Below are positions 1 through 9,166 of a stretch of DNA of 64,000 nt, piece after piece. The stretch lies in contig JAUILU010000002.1 of assembly GCA_030432905.1 (NCBI GenBank), forward strand, positions 324,084 through 388,083, given 5' to 3'. Below the pieces are notes generated by a model, which ran no database searches, was not told the DNA's origin, and saw nothing but the letters and a program-made list of their open reading frames with translations. Position 1 is the stretch's first letter. Every line of letters begins with the position of its first letter. A program made the translations under genes and the position numbers. The stretch comes from Phycisphaerae bacterium (GTDB lineage: Bacteria; Planctomycetota; Phycisphaerae; Phycisphaerales; UBA1924).

Positions 1-2410
1 CGAGCACCGACCAGCCCTTGTCGTACACCCGGTCGCGGTCGGCTCGGCAAGCGTACTCCCACTGCGCCTCGGTCGGCACGCCGAATGTCCCGCCGAACCG
101 GTCGCTCAGCAGCTCCGCGATCGTGCGCGCCTCGTCGAGTGTGATCCCGACCGCGGGCATCTCGGGGTTCGCCGGCATCGGCCCGCCGCGGATCGCTGCA
201 AGCTGCCCGCGCGTCAGCTCGGTGCGCGCCATCCAGAAGCCGCGCTCGATGCGGACCTGCTTCGTGTCTTCGCCGAAGCGTCGGCCTTCCTCGTCCTCGG
301 GCGAGCCCATCGTGTAAACGCCCGGCTCGACGTACTGGATCTGCATGCTCACATCGGGCGCGATCTCAAGCGTGCCCGTGCGCGCGTTGGCCAGCTTCGC
401 GCGGAGCGAGTCGAGTGTCGCGGGCGTGGCGAACGGCTCGATGTCGCCGATCCGTTTGTGTGCCTCGCGGAACCTTCTTTTCTCGATGCTCGCGTTGATG
501 TCGGTGATCGAGCTGCCCGCCTTGGCCGCCGCCGAGACGTAGGCCGTGCGTGCCCGGTCGAAGTTGTCCGCTGCGTCCGAGTACGACCCCTCGACGAGCA
601 TGCCCTCGGCGCTGGCAAGCGACGCGGACGCCGCGGCGAACTCGTCCGCCGCCAACCCCGCGGCTCCGATCTGCTCAGCGTGACGCTTGGCGCTCAGCGC
701 ATCGCGCTTGGCAAGAGCCGCCGCCTGCGCGAACTCGGCGACACGCGCATCGCGGGCGTTCGTCTCACGTTCGCTGGCTGTGTCGTCGGGCAGATCGGTC
801 GCAGGCGCCGAGTTGTTGCCCGTGTTGGTTGTGTTGGCGATGCCTGAGTCGTTTGCCTCTGTATTGGTCGGGCTGTTCTCAGCGTCTTCGCGCGCCCTGA
901 CGAGCGGGTTGCGCTGCGTGGGCAGTGTCCGCACCTCGCGGTTGTCGGTGAGTGCTGGGGTTTCTTCGGGTTTCTCAGCTGTGTTGGCCTGTTCGGCGTT
1001 GTTCTCGGCAAGCCCGGGGATGCCGGGGACCGCGCCGAAGAGCCCGTTCTGCCAGGCGAAGTAGCCGCCCGCGCCGCCGACCGCGAGCACGACAACCGCC
1101 GCGCCCGTGGCGTTGATTAGTCTTCTGCGAAGCTTCGCGCTCCCAGCGACGCGCACCATCTCTCGTGCGCGCTCGTCATGCGGGCTGAGCTGCGCGATGC
1201 GTTTCCATGAGTCGAGCGACGCCGCGACGTGGCCCGCTTTGCCAAGCTGCTCGGCGATCCCGGTCAGCCTGGTCAGCTCCGCGAGTGTCTCGCGCTTCGG
1301 GCCGAGCTTCTGCGCCTGGTGGTCAGCTGGGAATCGCTTCTGCAGCTTGGTCAGCGCGTCGAGCGCGCCGGCGTAGTCAAGCCTCTGCTCGCATTCGCTG
1401 AACCCGTTCATCAGCTCGTCGCGCTCGGCTTTGAGCTGGTCGGCGCGCCTCAGCAGCACCATCGCCTCCGCGGACTCGCCGTTCTTCTCGAGCGCCGACT
1501 CGCCCGCCTCGCGCATCGCATCGAACGATCCGGAAAGCTCGGCCTTGCGTCCACGCCCGAGCGCTGTGTGCTCGTCCTCGGGCGGGGCGGCGATGTCCAG
1601 CTCCGTCGCGCGAAGCTCGCGCAGAAACGCGGCGATCGTCGGCTGACCAGTCGTCACGCCCGTCCCCAGCGACGCCCGAACCGCAGGCTGGATCGACTCT
1701 GGAAGATCACGCACCTCGACCGAACCCGAAGACACACCGGTCAGCAGCTGGCACAGCGTCCGCACCATGCTCTTGACGTCCTGGCGGATCGCGCGGGGCA
1801 CGTCGCCCTTGTCCACCTCGCCGATCCCGAAGTCGCAGAGCATCGGCTTGTTGCCCTCGGCGAACAGGATGTTCGAGCCGCGGACCGAGCCGTGATACAG
1901 GTCGCGGTCGTGCGCGAACGACACGGCCTCGCCGATTGTCTCGATGATCTTGGCGGCTTGCCTCAGACTCATCGCGCCCTGCGACGCCACGAGCCTCGCC
2001 GCGTCGGGGCCGTCGATGTATTCAGAAATGATGTAAGGTCCGGCCGGATCCTCGCCGAGGTCGAACACGCGGACGATGTGCTCGTGCCGGATGCCCGCGA
2101 CGATCTCTGCCGCCGCCATCGCAAGCTCCGCGGCTTGTTTCGTCTTTGGCGTGTCGGTCCTGAACCTCTTGAGCGCAACGGTCGCCTCGGTCAGCCTGTC
2201 GCGCGCGACGTACACCTTACCCCGCCGACCCGCGCCAAGGAACTCGACGATCTCGTAACGCCGACCGACGACCGTCCCAATCGAATCCGTCGCGCGCGGC
2301 TTGTGCTCGATCTGCGAGCCCTGGCGCTGCGCGGCTTCCTCGGCCCTGCTGGCCTGGGTCGTCGCCTCGCTGGAAGGCTGGTCCTCGGGATGGATTGGGT
2401 GTTCTGCCAA
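1..2410 (-). CDS. Kinase-like (predicted pseudokinase) protein fused to a formylglycine-generating-enzyme domain, partial
   Basis: Read on the minus strand; the gene runs off the left edge, so the C-terminus is missing. The N-terminal part is a protein-kinase fold: glycine loop GAGRRGKVY, VALK lysine, an alpha-C-like Glu and a DFG motif (CDFGIGEVD). The catalytic loop reads HGSVRGSN instead of HRDxKxxN, so the proton-acceptor Asp is Ser while the metal-binding Asn and DFG remain. A membrane segment (GAAVVVLAVGGAGGYFAW) lies near 1085-1135, followed by a Ser/Thr/Asn-rich linker, an Ala-rich helical region and an FGE-sulfatase/SUMF1-like domain (YTMGSPEDEEG, PTEAQWEYACRA). Kinase-FGE fusions are typical of planctomycetes. 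Inference: a membrane-anchored pseudokinase or very weak kinase with an extracytoplasmic FGE-like domain. No ATG occurs in frame before the kinase domain; the TTG at 2410 is a tentative start. The domain calls are firm, the start is not. Confidence 0.85.
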   Translation of the reverse strand, partial: MAEHPIHPEDQPSSEATTQASRAEEAAQRQGSQIEHKPRATDSIGTVVGRRYEIVEFLGAGRRGKVYVARDRLTEATVALKRFRTDTPKTKQAAELAMAAAEIVAGIRHEHIVRVFDLGEDPAGPYIISEYIDGPDAARLVASQGAMSLRQAAKIIETIGEAVSFAHDRDLYHGSVRGSNILFAEGNKPMLCDFGIGEVDKGDVPRAIRQDVKSMVRTLCQLLTGVSSGSVEVRDLPESIQPAVRASLGTGVTTGQPTIAAFLRELRATELDIAAPPEDEHTALGRGRKAELSGSFDAMREAGESALEKNGESAEAMVLLRRADQLKAERDELMNGFSECEQRLDYAGALDALTKLQKRFPADHQAQKLGPKRETLAELTRLTGIAEQLGKAGHVAASLDSWKRIAQLSPHDERAREMVRVAGSAKLRRRLINATGAAVVVLAVGGAGGYFAWQNGLFGAVPGIPGLAENNAEQANTAEKPEETPALTDNREVRTLPTQRNPLVRAREDAENSPTNTEANDSGIANTTNTGNNSAPATDLPDDTASERETNARDARVAEFAQAAALAKRDALSAKRHAEQIGAAGLAADEFAAASASLASAEGMLVEGSYSDAADNFDRARTAYVSAAAKAGSSITDINASIEKRRFREAHKRIGDIEPFATPATLDSLRAKLANARTGTLEIAPDVSMQIQYVEPGVYTMGSPEDEEGRRFGEDTKQVRIERGFWMARTELTRGQLAAIRGGPMPANPEMPAVGITLDEARTIAELLSDRFGGTFGVPTEAQWEYACRADRDRVYDKGWSVL

Positions 2411-2492
2411 GAAGAGAAGGATACGCCCGCAGGTGGCCGATCCGCCCGGCAGCGAATCCCCGGTATCGGGGTTGCTGCCGGGCAAAGTTGAA

Positions 2493-2576
2493 TGCGGGTG
2501 ACAGGAATCGAACCTGCACGACCTTCCGGCCACGGGAACCTAAATCCCGCGCGTCTGCCAATTCCGCCACACCCGC
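2493..2576 (-). tRNA. tRNA-Leu (anticodon UAG)
   Basis: The minus strand folds into a class II tRNA of 84 nt. The acceptor arms GCGGGTG and CACCCGC pair perfectly with A as discriminator, the D arm carries GGCAGA, the anticodon loop is TTTAGGT with anticodon TAG at 2540-2542, a long variable arm follows, and the T loop is GTTCGATTC. The CCA end is not encoded. The gene sits just upstream of the kinase-like gene on the same strand. Confidence 0.97.
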
Positions 2577-2732
2577 GCATCCGGCTTCTGGTGTTCCGAA
2601 GCCGCCGGCTTGCCCGATGGTAGGAGAAAGCCTCACACCCGGGTTCCGTATGATGTAGTTGTAGCATCCCCGGTGTACGCTTTGCCAACTTAAAAGGCAT
2701 ACTCCGTCGTCTCGCGAGGAAGGATCGGACAG

Positions 2733-3776
2733 ATGTCGATCAGAAGATCACTGGCTCTTAATGTCGCCCCGCTCGCCCTGCGCCTGGCGCTCGGAGCCAC
2801 CTTTATCTGGGCCGGCGTGAGCAAAATCGCCCACACCACAACAGTCACCGATCCCCAGCACCTCGCGCTCCTTGTCGAGTGGGACCAGATCGACGGCGTC
2901 ACCACCGTCATGCCAGACGCCGACCCAGACCTCGGCGATCAAGAACCAGACCCGATGCAGATCCCGGATCTGGACATCCCAGAAGAAGATGACATCCCGG
3001 TCGATGACGCCACCGACCCCATCGTTGACGACGAGTCAGCGCTCGATACCCCTCCGCCGGCTGACCCCGTCCCCGCACAGGACGACGAGACCGGTGATCC
3101 CGAAACAGACGAGACCCAGCTCCCAGCCGACGACGCGGGCGAGGACGATGCCGAGTCCGACGAAACCGTCACCGACGACGAAGGCGATGAAGAGGGCGAA
3201 GAAGAAGTCGGCCAGTCCCAGCCCGAGCTCGACCCGGGCGTGATGCCGGTCTCGTACGTTCAGGCGACCGAATCCGCCGAAGTGAAGCGGGTGCTCGGCT
3301 TGGCGTTGATGATCCACGACGCGGCGAACCCGGGTGTCAGCGACGAAGGCCAGCCGCTCATGCCGCTCTGGCCCGCGGGTCTTGCCAACGGCTCGCTGCC
3401 CGTCGTGATCGCGTGGGTCGCTTCGATCCTCGAACTCGTCTGCGGCGCTGCACTTCTGACCGGCTTCTTCACACGCATGGCCTCGCTCCCCTTGATCGGA
3501 ACGATGCTCACCGCGATGTGGCTCACGCAGATCGGCCCAGCGATCCAGTCGGGCAACGCGGTGCTCGGCTTCTTGCCGCAGGGTGTGTTCGACTACGGCG
3601 CGGGAGGCCCGGTCTACGCGGCGCTGCTCTGGCAGTTCGCGCTCGCCGCGATCGGTTTCGCGATGCTGCTCATCGGCCCGGGGTGCTTCTCAATCGACAG
3701 GCTGATCTTCGGCGCCTCGACAAGCGCTCGTGAAGAAGAGGCCCGTCAGGTCGAGTTTGTGCCGATGGGGGACTGA
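2733..3776 (+). CDS. DoxX-family membrane protein with long acidic insert
   Basis: The 347-residue protein begins with a DoxX-type first helix (LALRLALGATFIWAGVSKI, about 15-33) and resumes with three or four hydrophobic helices from about 222 to 325, including the typical CGAALLTGFFTRMASLPL stretch. DoxX proteins are usually 130-170 residues long; here roughly 110 residues rich in Asp, Glu and Pro (about 60-168) separate helix 1 from the rest. The family is a membrane component linked in some bacteria to redox or sulfur metabolism, but no substrate can be assigned here. The start follows a purine-rich AGGAAGG stretch. Thymidylate kinase begins 40 bases downstream, so co-transcription is plausible. 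Family confidence is good; the role of the insert is unknown. Confidence 0.8.
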   Translation: MSIRRSLALNVAPLALRLALGATFIWAGVSKIAHTTTVTDPQHLALLVEWDQIDGVTTVMPDADPDLGDQEPDPMQIPDLDIPEEDDIPVDDATDPIVDDESALDTPPPADPVPAQDDETGDPETDETQLPADDAGEDDAESDETVTDDEGDEEGEEEVGQSQPELDPGVMPVSYVQATESAEVKRVLGLALMIHDAANPGVSDEGQPLMPLWPAGLANGSLPVVIAWVASILELVCGAALLTGFFTRMASLPLIGTMLTAMWLTQIGPAIQSGNAVLGFLPQGVFDYGAGGPVYAALLWQFALAAIGFAMLLIGPGCFSIDRLIFGASTSAREEEARQVEFVPMGD

Positions 3777-3816
3777 TACACGCGCGCTTCGCCGGCGCGC
3801 CGGGTACACTGATCCC

Positions 3817-4485
3817 GTGCAGAACCACCAACAACTATTCGATGCGCTCGCCGGCAAACTCATCGTCTTCGAGGGGCCCGACGGCTCAGGCAAAACGACG
3901 CAGTTCAACCGCTTCAGCGAGCTCTGCAGCACAGGCGGGCTCGGTGTCACCGAGGTCCGCGAGCCCGGCGGCACAGGCATCGGCGAAGAAATCCGCAGGC
4001 TCCTGCTCGCCCACGACCACGGCGACATGACCCTCCGCTGCGAGATGCTGCTCTACATGGCAAGCCGGGCGCAGCTCGTCGAACAGACCATCCGCCCCGC
4101 GCTTAAAAACCGCCAACTCGTGCTCGCCGACAGGTTTGTGACCTCGACCCTCGCCTATCAGGGCGCTGGCGGCGGGCTACCCGAGAACGAAATCCTCGAT
4201 GTCGCAAAAGCCGCGACCGGCGGGCTCGAGCCCGATCTTGTCGTCATCTTCGACGTGGACGAATCGACCGCGTCGTGCCGGCGCAGCGCCGAGCCTGACC
4301 GGATCGAAGCGCGCCCGGGCGACTTCAAGGACCGCGTCCGCAAGAGCTACCTCGAGCAGGCCGAGCGCTGGCCCGACAAGCACCTCGTAGTCAACGCCAT
4401 GTGCGACGCCGACGGCGTGTTCGATCGGCTCATCACAAGCCTCGAGATGCGCTTCTGCCCCAAGGCGCGCAAGACCGGCACCTGA
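3817..4485 (+). CDS. tmk: Thymidylate kinase
   Basis: Phosphorylates dTMP to dTDP in the cytoplasm as part of dTTP synthesis. The 222-residue product has the P-loop FEGPDGSGKTT (about 18-28), the DRF motif (LADRFVTSTLAYQGAGGGLP) that binds dTMP, and the following VVIFDVD segment. An upstream in-frame ATG at 3730 lies inside the DoxX gene; the GTG at 3817 is preferred because it gives a normal family length and places the P-loop about 20 residues from the start. The stop overlaps the plsY start by one base, so the two genes are translationally coupled. The last dozen residues are basic and poorly conserved. Confidence 0.95.
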   Translation: MQNHQQLFDALAGKLIVFEGPDGSGKTTQFNRFSELCSTGGLGVTEVREPGGTGIGEEIRRLLLAHDHGDMTLRCEMLLYMASRAQLVEQTIRPALKNRQLVLADRFVTSTLAYQGAGGGLPENEILDVAKAATGGLEPDLVVIFDVDESTASCRRSAEPDRIEARPGDFKDRVRKSYLEQAERWPDKHLVVNAMCDADGVFDRLITSLEMRFCPKARKTGT

Positions 4486-5189
4486 TGGACCCGATGCTCA
4501 CCCGAGCTCTGCTGATTCTTGCCGGCTACATCGCCGGCTCGATCCCGTTCGGGCTGCTCATCGCAAAGTCCAAAGGCGTGGATATCCGCAAGCACGGCTC
4601 GGGCAACATCGGCGCCACCAACGTCGGGCGCGTCCTCGGCAAACAGTTCTTCGTCCTCTGCTTCATCCTCGATGCGCTCAAGGGCGCGATCCCAACGCTC
4701 ACCTTCGGCTTGGTCACGGGCATGATCGGCGCCGACGAACCAGACTCGCCCGGCATGTACTGGTGGTGGCTGGCGGCGATGGTCGCGCCGGTCGTGGGGC
4801 ACATGTTCAGCGTCTTCATCGGATTCAAGGGCGGCAAGGGCGTGGCGACCGGGCTCGGTTCGCTGCTCTCGGTCTTCCCGGTCATGACGATCGCCGCGGG
4901 TGTGGCGCTGGCGGTTTTCCTGACCACACTCAAGCTCTGGCGCTACGTCGGGCTCTCGAGCAGCCTGGCGGCGCTGAGCCTGCCGATCACAACCTCGGTG
5001 CTCGTGTTCGGCGCTCGGGGCGAGTTCTCGGGCAGCTGGCCCGCGGCTGTCGTCGCCGGCGCCCTCGCAGCCGTCGTGATCGTCAAGCACCGCGGCAACC
5101 TGCAAAGAACATTCGCAGGCACGGAACCCAAAGCCGGCTCCGCCCGATCAGAGCATGAGAAGCCCGCTCAACACTCCGACGACCGATAA
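4485..5189 (+). CDS. plsY: Acyl-phosphate:glycerol-3-phosphate acyltransferase
   Basis: Inner-membrane enzyme that transfers an acyl group from acyl-phosphate to glycerol-3-phosphate, the first step of phospholipid synthesis in the PlsX/PlsY route. The 234-residue protein has the family motifs: SIPFGLLIAKSKGVDIRKHG (about 19-38), GSGNIGATNVGR (38-49) and GHMFSVFIGFKGGKGVATG. Five hydrophobic helices are visible. Its ATG shares the last base of the tmk stop (TGATG), which fixes the start and implies coupling. The C-terminal 30 residues are charged and probably cytoplasmic. Confidence 0.96.
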   Translation: MDPMLTRALLILAGYIAGSIPFGLLIAKSKGVDIRKHGSGNIGATNVGRVLGKQFFVLCFILDALKGAIPTLTFGLVTGMIGADEPDSPGMYWWWLAAMVAPVVGHMFSVFIGFKGGKGVATGLGSLLSVFPVMTIAAGVALAVFLTTLKLWRYVGLSSSLAALSLPITTSVLVFGARGEFSGSWPAAVVAGALAAVVIVKHRGNLQRTFAGTEPKAGSARSEHEKPAQHSDDR

Positions 5190-5364
5190 CCAAACCGGGT
5201 GTGGTCCGATAGCGCACATCTTGCCGCGCGCGCTTCCGAGAACCCGGAATCCGGCTCAAGTCCGCCGAATTGGCGTCAATACGCGTTCGAGTTGGACCGA
5301 AGACCCTTATTGCTCCGACGTAGAGGCCAGACCATTGGCAAATGGAGCAGCAAGGAGGTTCCAA

Positions 5365-5634
5365 GTGAACCAATTTCGTTTGAGAGGTACCTGGGAAGAA
5401 GACCCCGCACCGATCCCGTTCCCGCGCAACGTCGCGGGCCGGAACGCCGGCGTCGCCTCGCCGACGCCATCGCCGGCTTCGGACGTCCCAGAGACCAAGC
5501 TCTCCGCACGCACGCGTGAGCTGATGACCAGCGTCGATCAGGACCTTGACAGGCTCCAGCTCAAGATCGAAGAGTTCTCGCACCTTCTCGATGCCGAGGA
5601 CCAAGCAGGCTACGACGATCCGTCGGCGGCCTGA
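5365..5634 (+). CDS. Small hypothetical protein
   Basis: An 89-residue protein with no family I recognise. The GTG start at 5365 is chosen because a strong Shine-Dalgarno (AAGGAGG at 5352-5358) precedes it at the right distance, whereas the in-frame ATG at 5155 overlaps plsY and has none. The first half is Pro- and Arg-rich; the second half (ELMTSVDQDLDRLQLKIEEF) is a probable amphipathic helix or coiled coil, followed by an acidic end. No membrane segment or signal peptide. It follows plsY after 175 bases with no obvious terminator. Coding is likely, function unknown. Confidence 0.65.
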   Translation: MNQFRLRGTWEEDPAPIPFPRNVAGRNAGVASPTPSPASDVPETKLSARTRELMTSVDQDLDRLQLKIEEFSHLLDAEDQAGYDDPSAA

Positions 5635-5708
5635 TCAGCACGCGAACCACAACCCAGACCTTGGAAGCACCGGTTCACGCCGGTGTTTCTGCGCGCCTGT
5701 AGCTCCGT

Positions 5709-7334
5709 CTAGGTCCGGACAACCAGCAGCGTCTGGTCGTCGGGCTGAACCGAGAGGCCCGCAAACTGGCGGATGCGCCAGAAGATGCCTTCGATGATCT
5801 CTTCCGAGGTAGCGTCAGGCTTCTCCGCCAGTGTCTCGACGAGGGCCGACTGGAGCCTGCGCTTGCCGAAGCGTTCGTCCTCGAAGTTCTGCACATCGGT
5901 CATGCCGTCGGTGTAGCACATCAGCACATCGCCCTTGCGCAGATCGAAGTGCCCCCGCTGGTAGCGCTGCGACGCGTCCACGCCGATGACCATCCCCCCC
6001 GTCGAGAGCTCGACGAGGTTCGCCAACGTCGGCGGCTTATCGCTCGGGACGGACAGGATCATGGGCGGCTCGTGCCCGGCGCCGCAGTAGGTCAGGTGCA
6101 ACGAGTGCGGGTCGATGACGCCGTACCAGAGCGTGACGAACTCGCTCTCGAGCGTGTCCCGGCAGAGCGCGACGTTGGCCCGGCTGACGATCTCGTCGAT
6201 GTCGTAGAGGTCCTGCGCGTACGCGCGGACGGACGAACGCACGCTGGCCATGAGCAGCGCCGCGGGCACACCCTTGCCGACGACGTCACCGATGACGATG
6301 CCGAGGTTCGGCGTCGCGGGCGCGCCGACCTTGAACGCGTCGTAGAAGTCGCCGCCGAGTTCGAGCGAGGGCGCGTATCGGCCAGCGATATCGAGCGTCT
6401 CAAAGGTTGGCATCTCCGAGGGGAGCATGCGTTTCTGGATCTCGCTGGCGAGCTTGAGCTGTCTGCCCAGCCTCCGGTCGCGGGCCTGCAGTTCGAGCAG
6501 CCGGGCCTGTTCGACGGAGACCGCCGCCTGCTGAGCGATGGAGAGCACCATGCGCTGCTCGGCCTCGTCGAGGAGCCTCGGCTCGTTGTCGTAGAGCCTG
6601 ATGGCGCCGATGGGCCTGTTCTGGAAGATCAGAGCCGCGGTCACGAAGCCGGTGATGTTCTCCTTGGCGAGCCGCCCGGGTGCGAGGACTCGCGGATCGG
6701 TCAGGAGGTTCTCGACCGCGATGATCTCGCCCCGGATCGCGCTTCGGTCGAACTCCCTGTTGGCCGACAGCGGCATCGGGTCAGAGAGCCATTCTTCGGA
6801 TAGCGCCCGGCTTGCGATGAGCTCGATGTCCTGCTCGTCGCTTGAGACCTGGGCCTCGTCGTCGAAGAGCACGATCGAGCCCGCGTCGAGGTTGAGAACA
6901 TCGAGCGCCGAGTCGAGCGCGATGTTCAGGACCTCTTGCACATCCGTTGCGCGCGACAGGTGCTCGCTGAGCTTGTAGAGGACCTCGAGTTCCCGCACAC
7001 GGTGCCGAAGCTCGTACTCGCGGTCGCAGACCTCGGAGACCGTAGTCGCGAGGTGGCCGATACTGGTGACAAGGTCATCGGGCGCACCGGGCTGGAGGCG
7101 GAACTCGCCCAGCTTGAGGTCGTCGATGGAGATATCCACGATCCAGTCGCCGTTTGGGGGCGTCGGGTTGGACGCGATGGCAAAGGGCGTGTCGCCGTCG
7201 GCTGGCAGGATCTCGCAGCCCGCCGGGTCGTGCAGTGTGACTGTTGAATCCGCGAGTTTGCCGAGGTGAACGCAGAACCTCGGCAGCGAGCCGTCGGTCA
7301 GAAAGTGGATAATCGAGGGCTGTTCTGCGGTCAT
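5709..7334 (-). CDS. GAF-domain SpoIIE/PP2C-type serine phosphatase (RsbU-like)
   Basis: Cytoplasmic 541-residue sensor-phosphatase. An N-terminal region of about 115 residues is followed by a GAF domain (about 125-280; LYKLSEHLSRATDVQEVLNI opens it) and a SpoIIE/PP2C catalytic domain (about 330-541). Metal-binding motifs are present: LGGDFYDAF, VIGDVVGKGVPAALLM, CYTDGMTD and the terminal QPDDQTLLVV. Such proteins dephosphorylate an anti-sigma-factor antagonist or STAS-domain protein; no STAS or RsbW-like gene lies next to it, so the target is unknown. It follows the secreted TPR-like gene by 21 bases on the same strand, so the two form an operon. No membrane segment seen. Confidence 0.92.
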   Translation of the reverse strand: MTAEQPSIIHFLTDGSLPRFCVHLGKLADSTVTLHDPAGCEILPADGDTPFAIASNPTPPNGDWIVDISIDDLKLGEFRLQPGAPDDLVTSIGHLATTVSEVCDREYELRHRVRELEVLYKLSEHLSRATDVQEVLNIALDSALDVLNLDAGSIVLFDDEAQVSSDEQDIELIASRALSEEWLSDPMPLSANREFDRSAIRGEIIAVENLLTDPRVLAPGRLAKENITGFVTAALIFQNRPIGAIRLYDNEPRLLDEAEQRMVLSIAQQAAVSVEQARLLELQARDRRLGRQLKLASEIQKRMLPSEMPTFETLDIAGRYAPSLELGGDFYDAFKVGAPATPNLGIVIGDVVGKGVPAALLMASVRSSVRAYAQDLYDIDEIVSRANVALCRDTLESEFVTLWYGVIDPHSLHLTYCGAGHEPPMILSVPSDKPPTLANLVELSTGGMVIGVDASQRYQRGHFDLRKGDVLMCYTDGMTDVQNFEDERFGKRRLQSALVETLAEKPDATSEEIIEGIFWRIRQFAGLSVQPDDQTLLVVRT

Positions 7335-7355
7335 CCGGCGTGTGTCTCGCTGCGC

Positions 7356-8969
7356 TTACTCGCCTTCGGCGCCGGGCTCTTTGTCGTCGGAGAGCCACAT
7401 GAGTCTAAGCAGGCCGGCGAGGCGATCGTTGCTCTCAAGCTCAAGCCTATCCAGTCCTTCCTTGACGAGCGCATCGTCTCTGATCTGATAGCCGATGTAC
7501 GAGAGCACAAGCGCGGCTTGTCTCGCCTCGATGCCCGCGCCGTCGGCGAGCACCTGCAGCTTGCCGGCAACGTCACGCATGCGGTTCTCGTTCGGGATCA
7601 GCCCGGCCGCGTAGCGCGCGGTGATCATCGTCGGGTTCTCGGTCAGTGTCAGTCTCAGATTCGCGCCGGCAGAGAGCGTCAGGCCTGCGCCGATCTGCGC
7701 GTGGATGCGCGAGATGGCGGCCGTCGGGTCGCCCGGCTTGATCGAGAGCGCCATCGAGAAGCGCGCCTCGGCGTTGAAGTAGTTGCCCGTCCGCATCGCG
7801 TCCCGGCCCTGGTTCATGTGGACCGCGAAGTAGTCCAGCTCTTCTGGGTTCGCACCAGCCACGAGCCGCTCGACCATCACGTTGCTCTGGCGCAGCGTCT
7901 CGATGACCGCCGGGTCAACGTTGAACGACTCGAGTTCACGCAGCAACTGTTCCTGTGGTGTCAGGTCTTCCGAGTCTGTCTCGGTGTCGTCTTGACCTTC
8001 CGCCGGCTCGGCTTCGGCGGCGTTCTGGATCGCTTCGTTCCTGATGCCCTCGATGTACGCCCTGATCTTGGCGTTCTGGTCCATGATGCGATCGACGTAG
8101 TCCTGCTCGGTGCCCGTGCCGTCCTCAGATTCCTGGTTGTAGGTGCCGCGGAGCTGATCGACGATCTGCTGGTAGCCGGTCGAGATGGGCGCGACACCGA
8201 TCGAGGTCTGTGGGCTGTTGGCGTTGACCCGGCCCGTGGTGTTTGCGGTGCTCGAGTTCCTGCTCGACATGGCCTGCGCGGAAACCGCGTTCGGGTCGAT
8301 GACACGCAGGCCGTCCAGCGGCGAAGCGGTCAGGTCGTACGAACCCTGGCCTGTGTTGATCGTGCCGATGTAGCTCGACGAGAGCGATTTATCTGTGATG
8401 TAGCCCGCGGATGAGCGGAGCCTCCAGAGCCCGGCGCCGACCGCGTTGGTCTGCTCGGCGGAATCGACGCGCTGGATCGCGCCGGTGGTTGACGTTGCGT
8501 TGCTGCCCACGGCGGTGTTGATGCCGCTGACGGTGGGCATGAACGCGTCTCGGCTGATCGCCAGCGACCCTGCGATCGCGCTCGGCGGGCGGGAGCCTGT
8601 GGTCATCGCAAACTGGTACTGCAGCGCGTCGGTGCCGCGCAGGCCAAGTCCCGAGATGCCCGAGTAGAGCGAGTCTCTTCTGAAGCTAAAGAGATCGTCA
8701 GAGCCGAGCTCGCCGCGGAACTCTCGCGAGCCGACGTAGCCCAGGTTTCCGCGGAAGCTCATGCCACCCGGCGCGTTGCCGGTGACGATCGCGTTGCGGA
8801 GCGAGAGCGAGTTCTGGAGGTCGTTGTTGACGGCGGTGTTGGTGCCTCCCGAGCCCTGCTGGAGTGAGGCGTCGTTCTTTCGCCCGTCGCCCAGCGCGTT
8901 CTGCCCCGCGGCCTGTGTCGCGGCTGCGATCATGATCGGGAGTGCCAGGTGTGCAATGCGGGGTTTCAT
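7356..8969 (-). CDS. Secreted hypothetical protein with TPR-like C-terminal region
   Basis: A 537-residue protein with an N-terminal signal peptide (residues 1-23, ending near QAAGQ). The middle is rich in Ser, Gly, Thr and Asn. An acidic segment near 310-330 (DDTETDSEDL) precedes an alpha-helical C-terminal third with TPR-like spacing (MRTGNYFNAEARFSMALSIK), typical of protein-protein contacts. No catalytic motif is visible. It is the first gene of a two-gene unit with the SpoIIE phosphatase 21 bases downstream, so it may be a cell-envelope partner of that regulator, though this rests on context only. Confidence 0.8.
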   Translation of the reverse strand: MKPRIAHLALPIMIAAATQAAGQNALGDGRKNDASLQQGSGGTNTAVNNDLQNSLSLRNAIVTGNAPGGMSFRGNLGYVGSREFRGELGSDDLFSFRRDSLYSGISGLGLRGTDALQYQFAMTTGSRPPSAIAGSLAISRDAFMPTVSGINTAVGSNATSTTGAIQRVDSAEQTNAVGAGLWRLRSSAGYITDKSLSSSYIGTINTGQGSYDLTASPLDGLRVIDPNAVSAQAMSSRNSSTANTTGRVNANSPQTSIGVAPISTGYQQIVDQLRGTYNQESEDGTGTEQDYVDRIMDQNAKIRAYIEGIRNEAIQNAAEAEPAEGQDDTETDSEDLTPQEQLLRELESFNVDPAVIETLRQSNVMVERLVAGANPEELDYFAVHMNQGRDAMRTGNYFNAEARFSMALSIKPGDPTAAISRIHAQIGAGLTLSAGANLRLTLTENPTMITARYAAGLIPNENRMRDVAGKLQVLADGAGIEARQAALVLSYIGYQIRDDALVKEGLDRLELESNDRLAGLLRLMWLSDDKEPGAEGE

Positions 8970-9166
8970 CTTCGGTCTCCAGTCGGCTGCCGGGGCGTTC
9001 GGCTCCGTGTCGGCGGTCCTGCGCGCAGGCCCACCCCTCTATGGTACGGAGTCACCCTGAACATCGGTCGTTTTGGTCCAAAAACGGGATCGGTCGGCCC
9101 ACGAGGGTGCCGACCGGGGTTGGGTGGTCTGGATTGGGTCGATCTTGCGCCAGATCAGGGTCTTGG

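Noticed and set aside
1229..2491. Long plus-strand frame of 420 codons over the kinase-like gene
   Set aside because: It is antisense to the kinase-FGE gene, has no family motif, and its Arg/Leu/Ala-rich composition is typical of an out-of-frame reading of GC-rich coding DNA.
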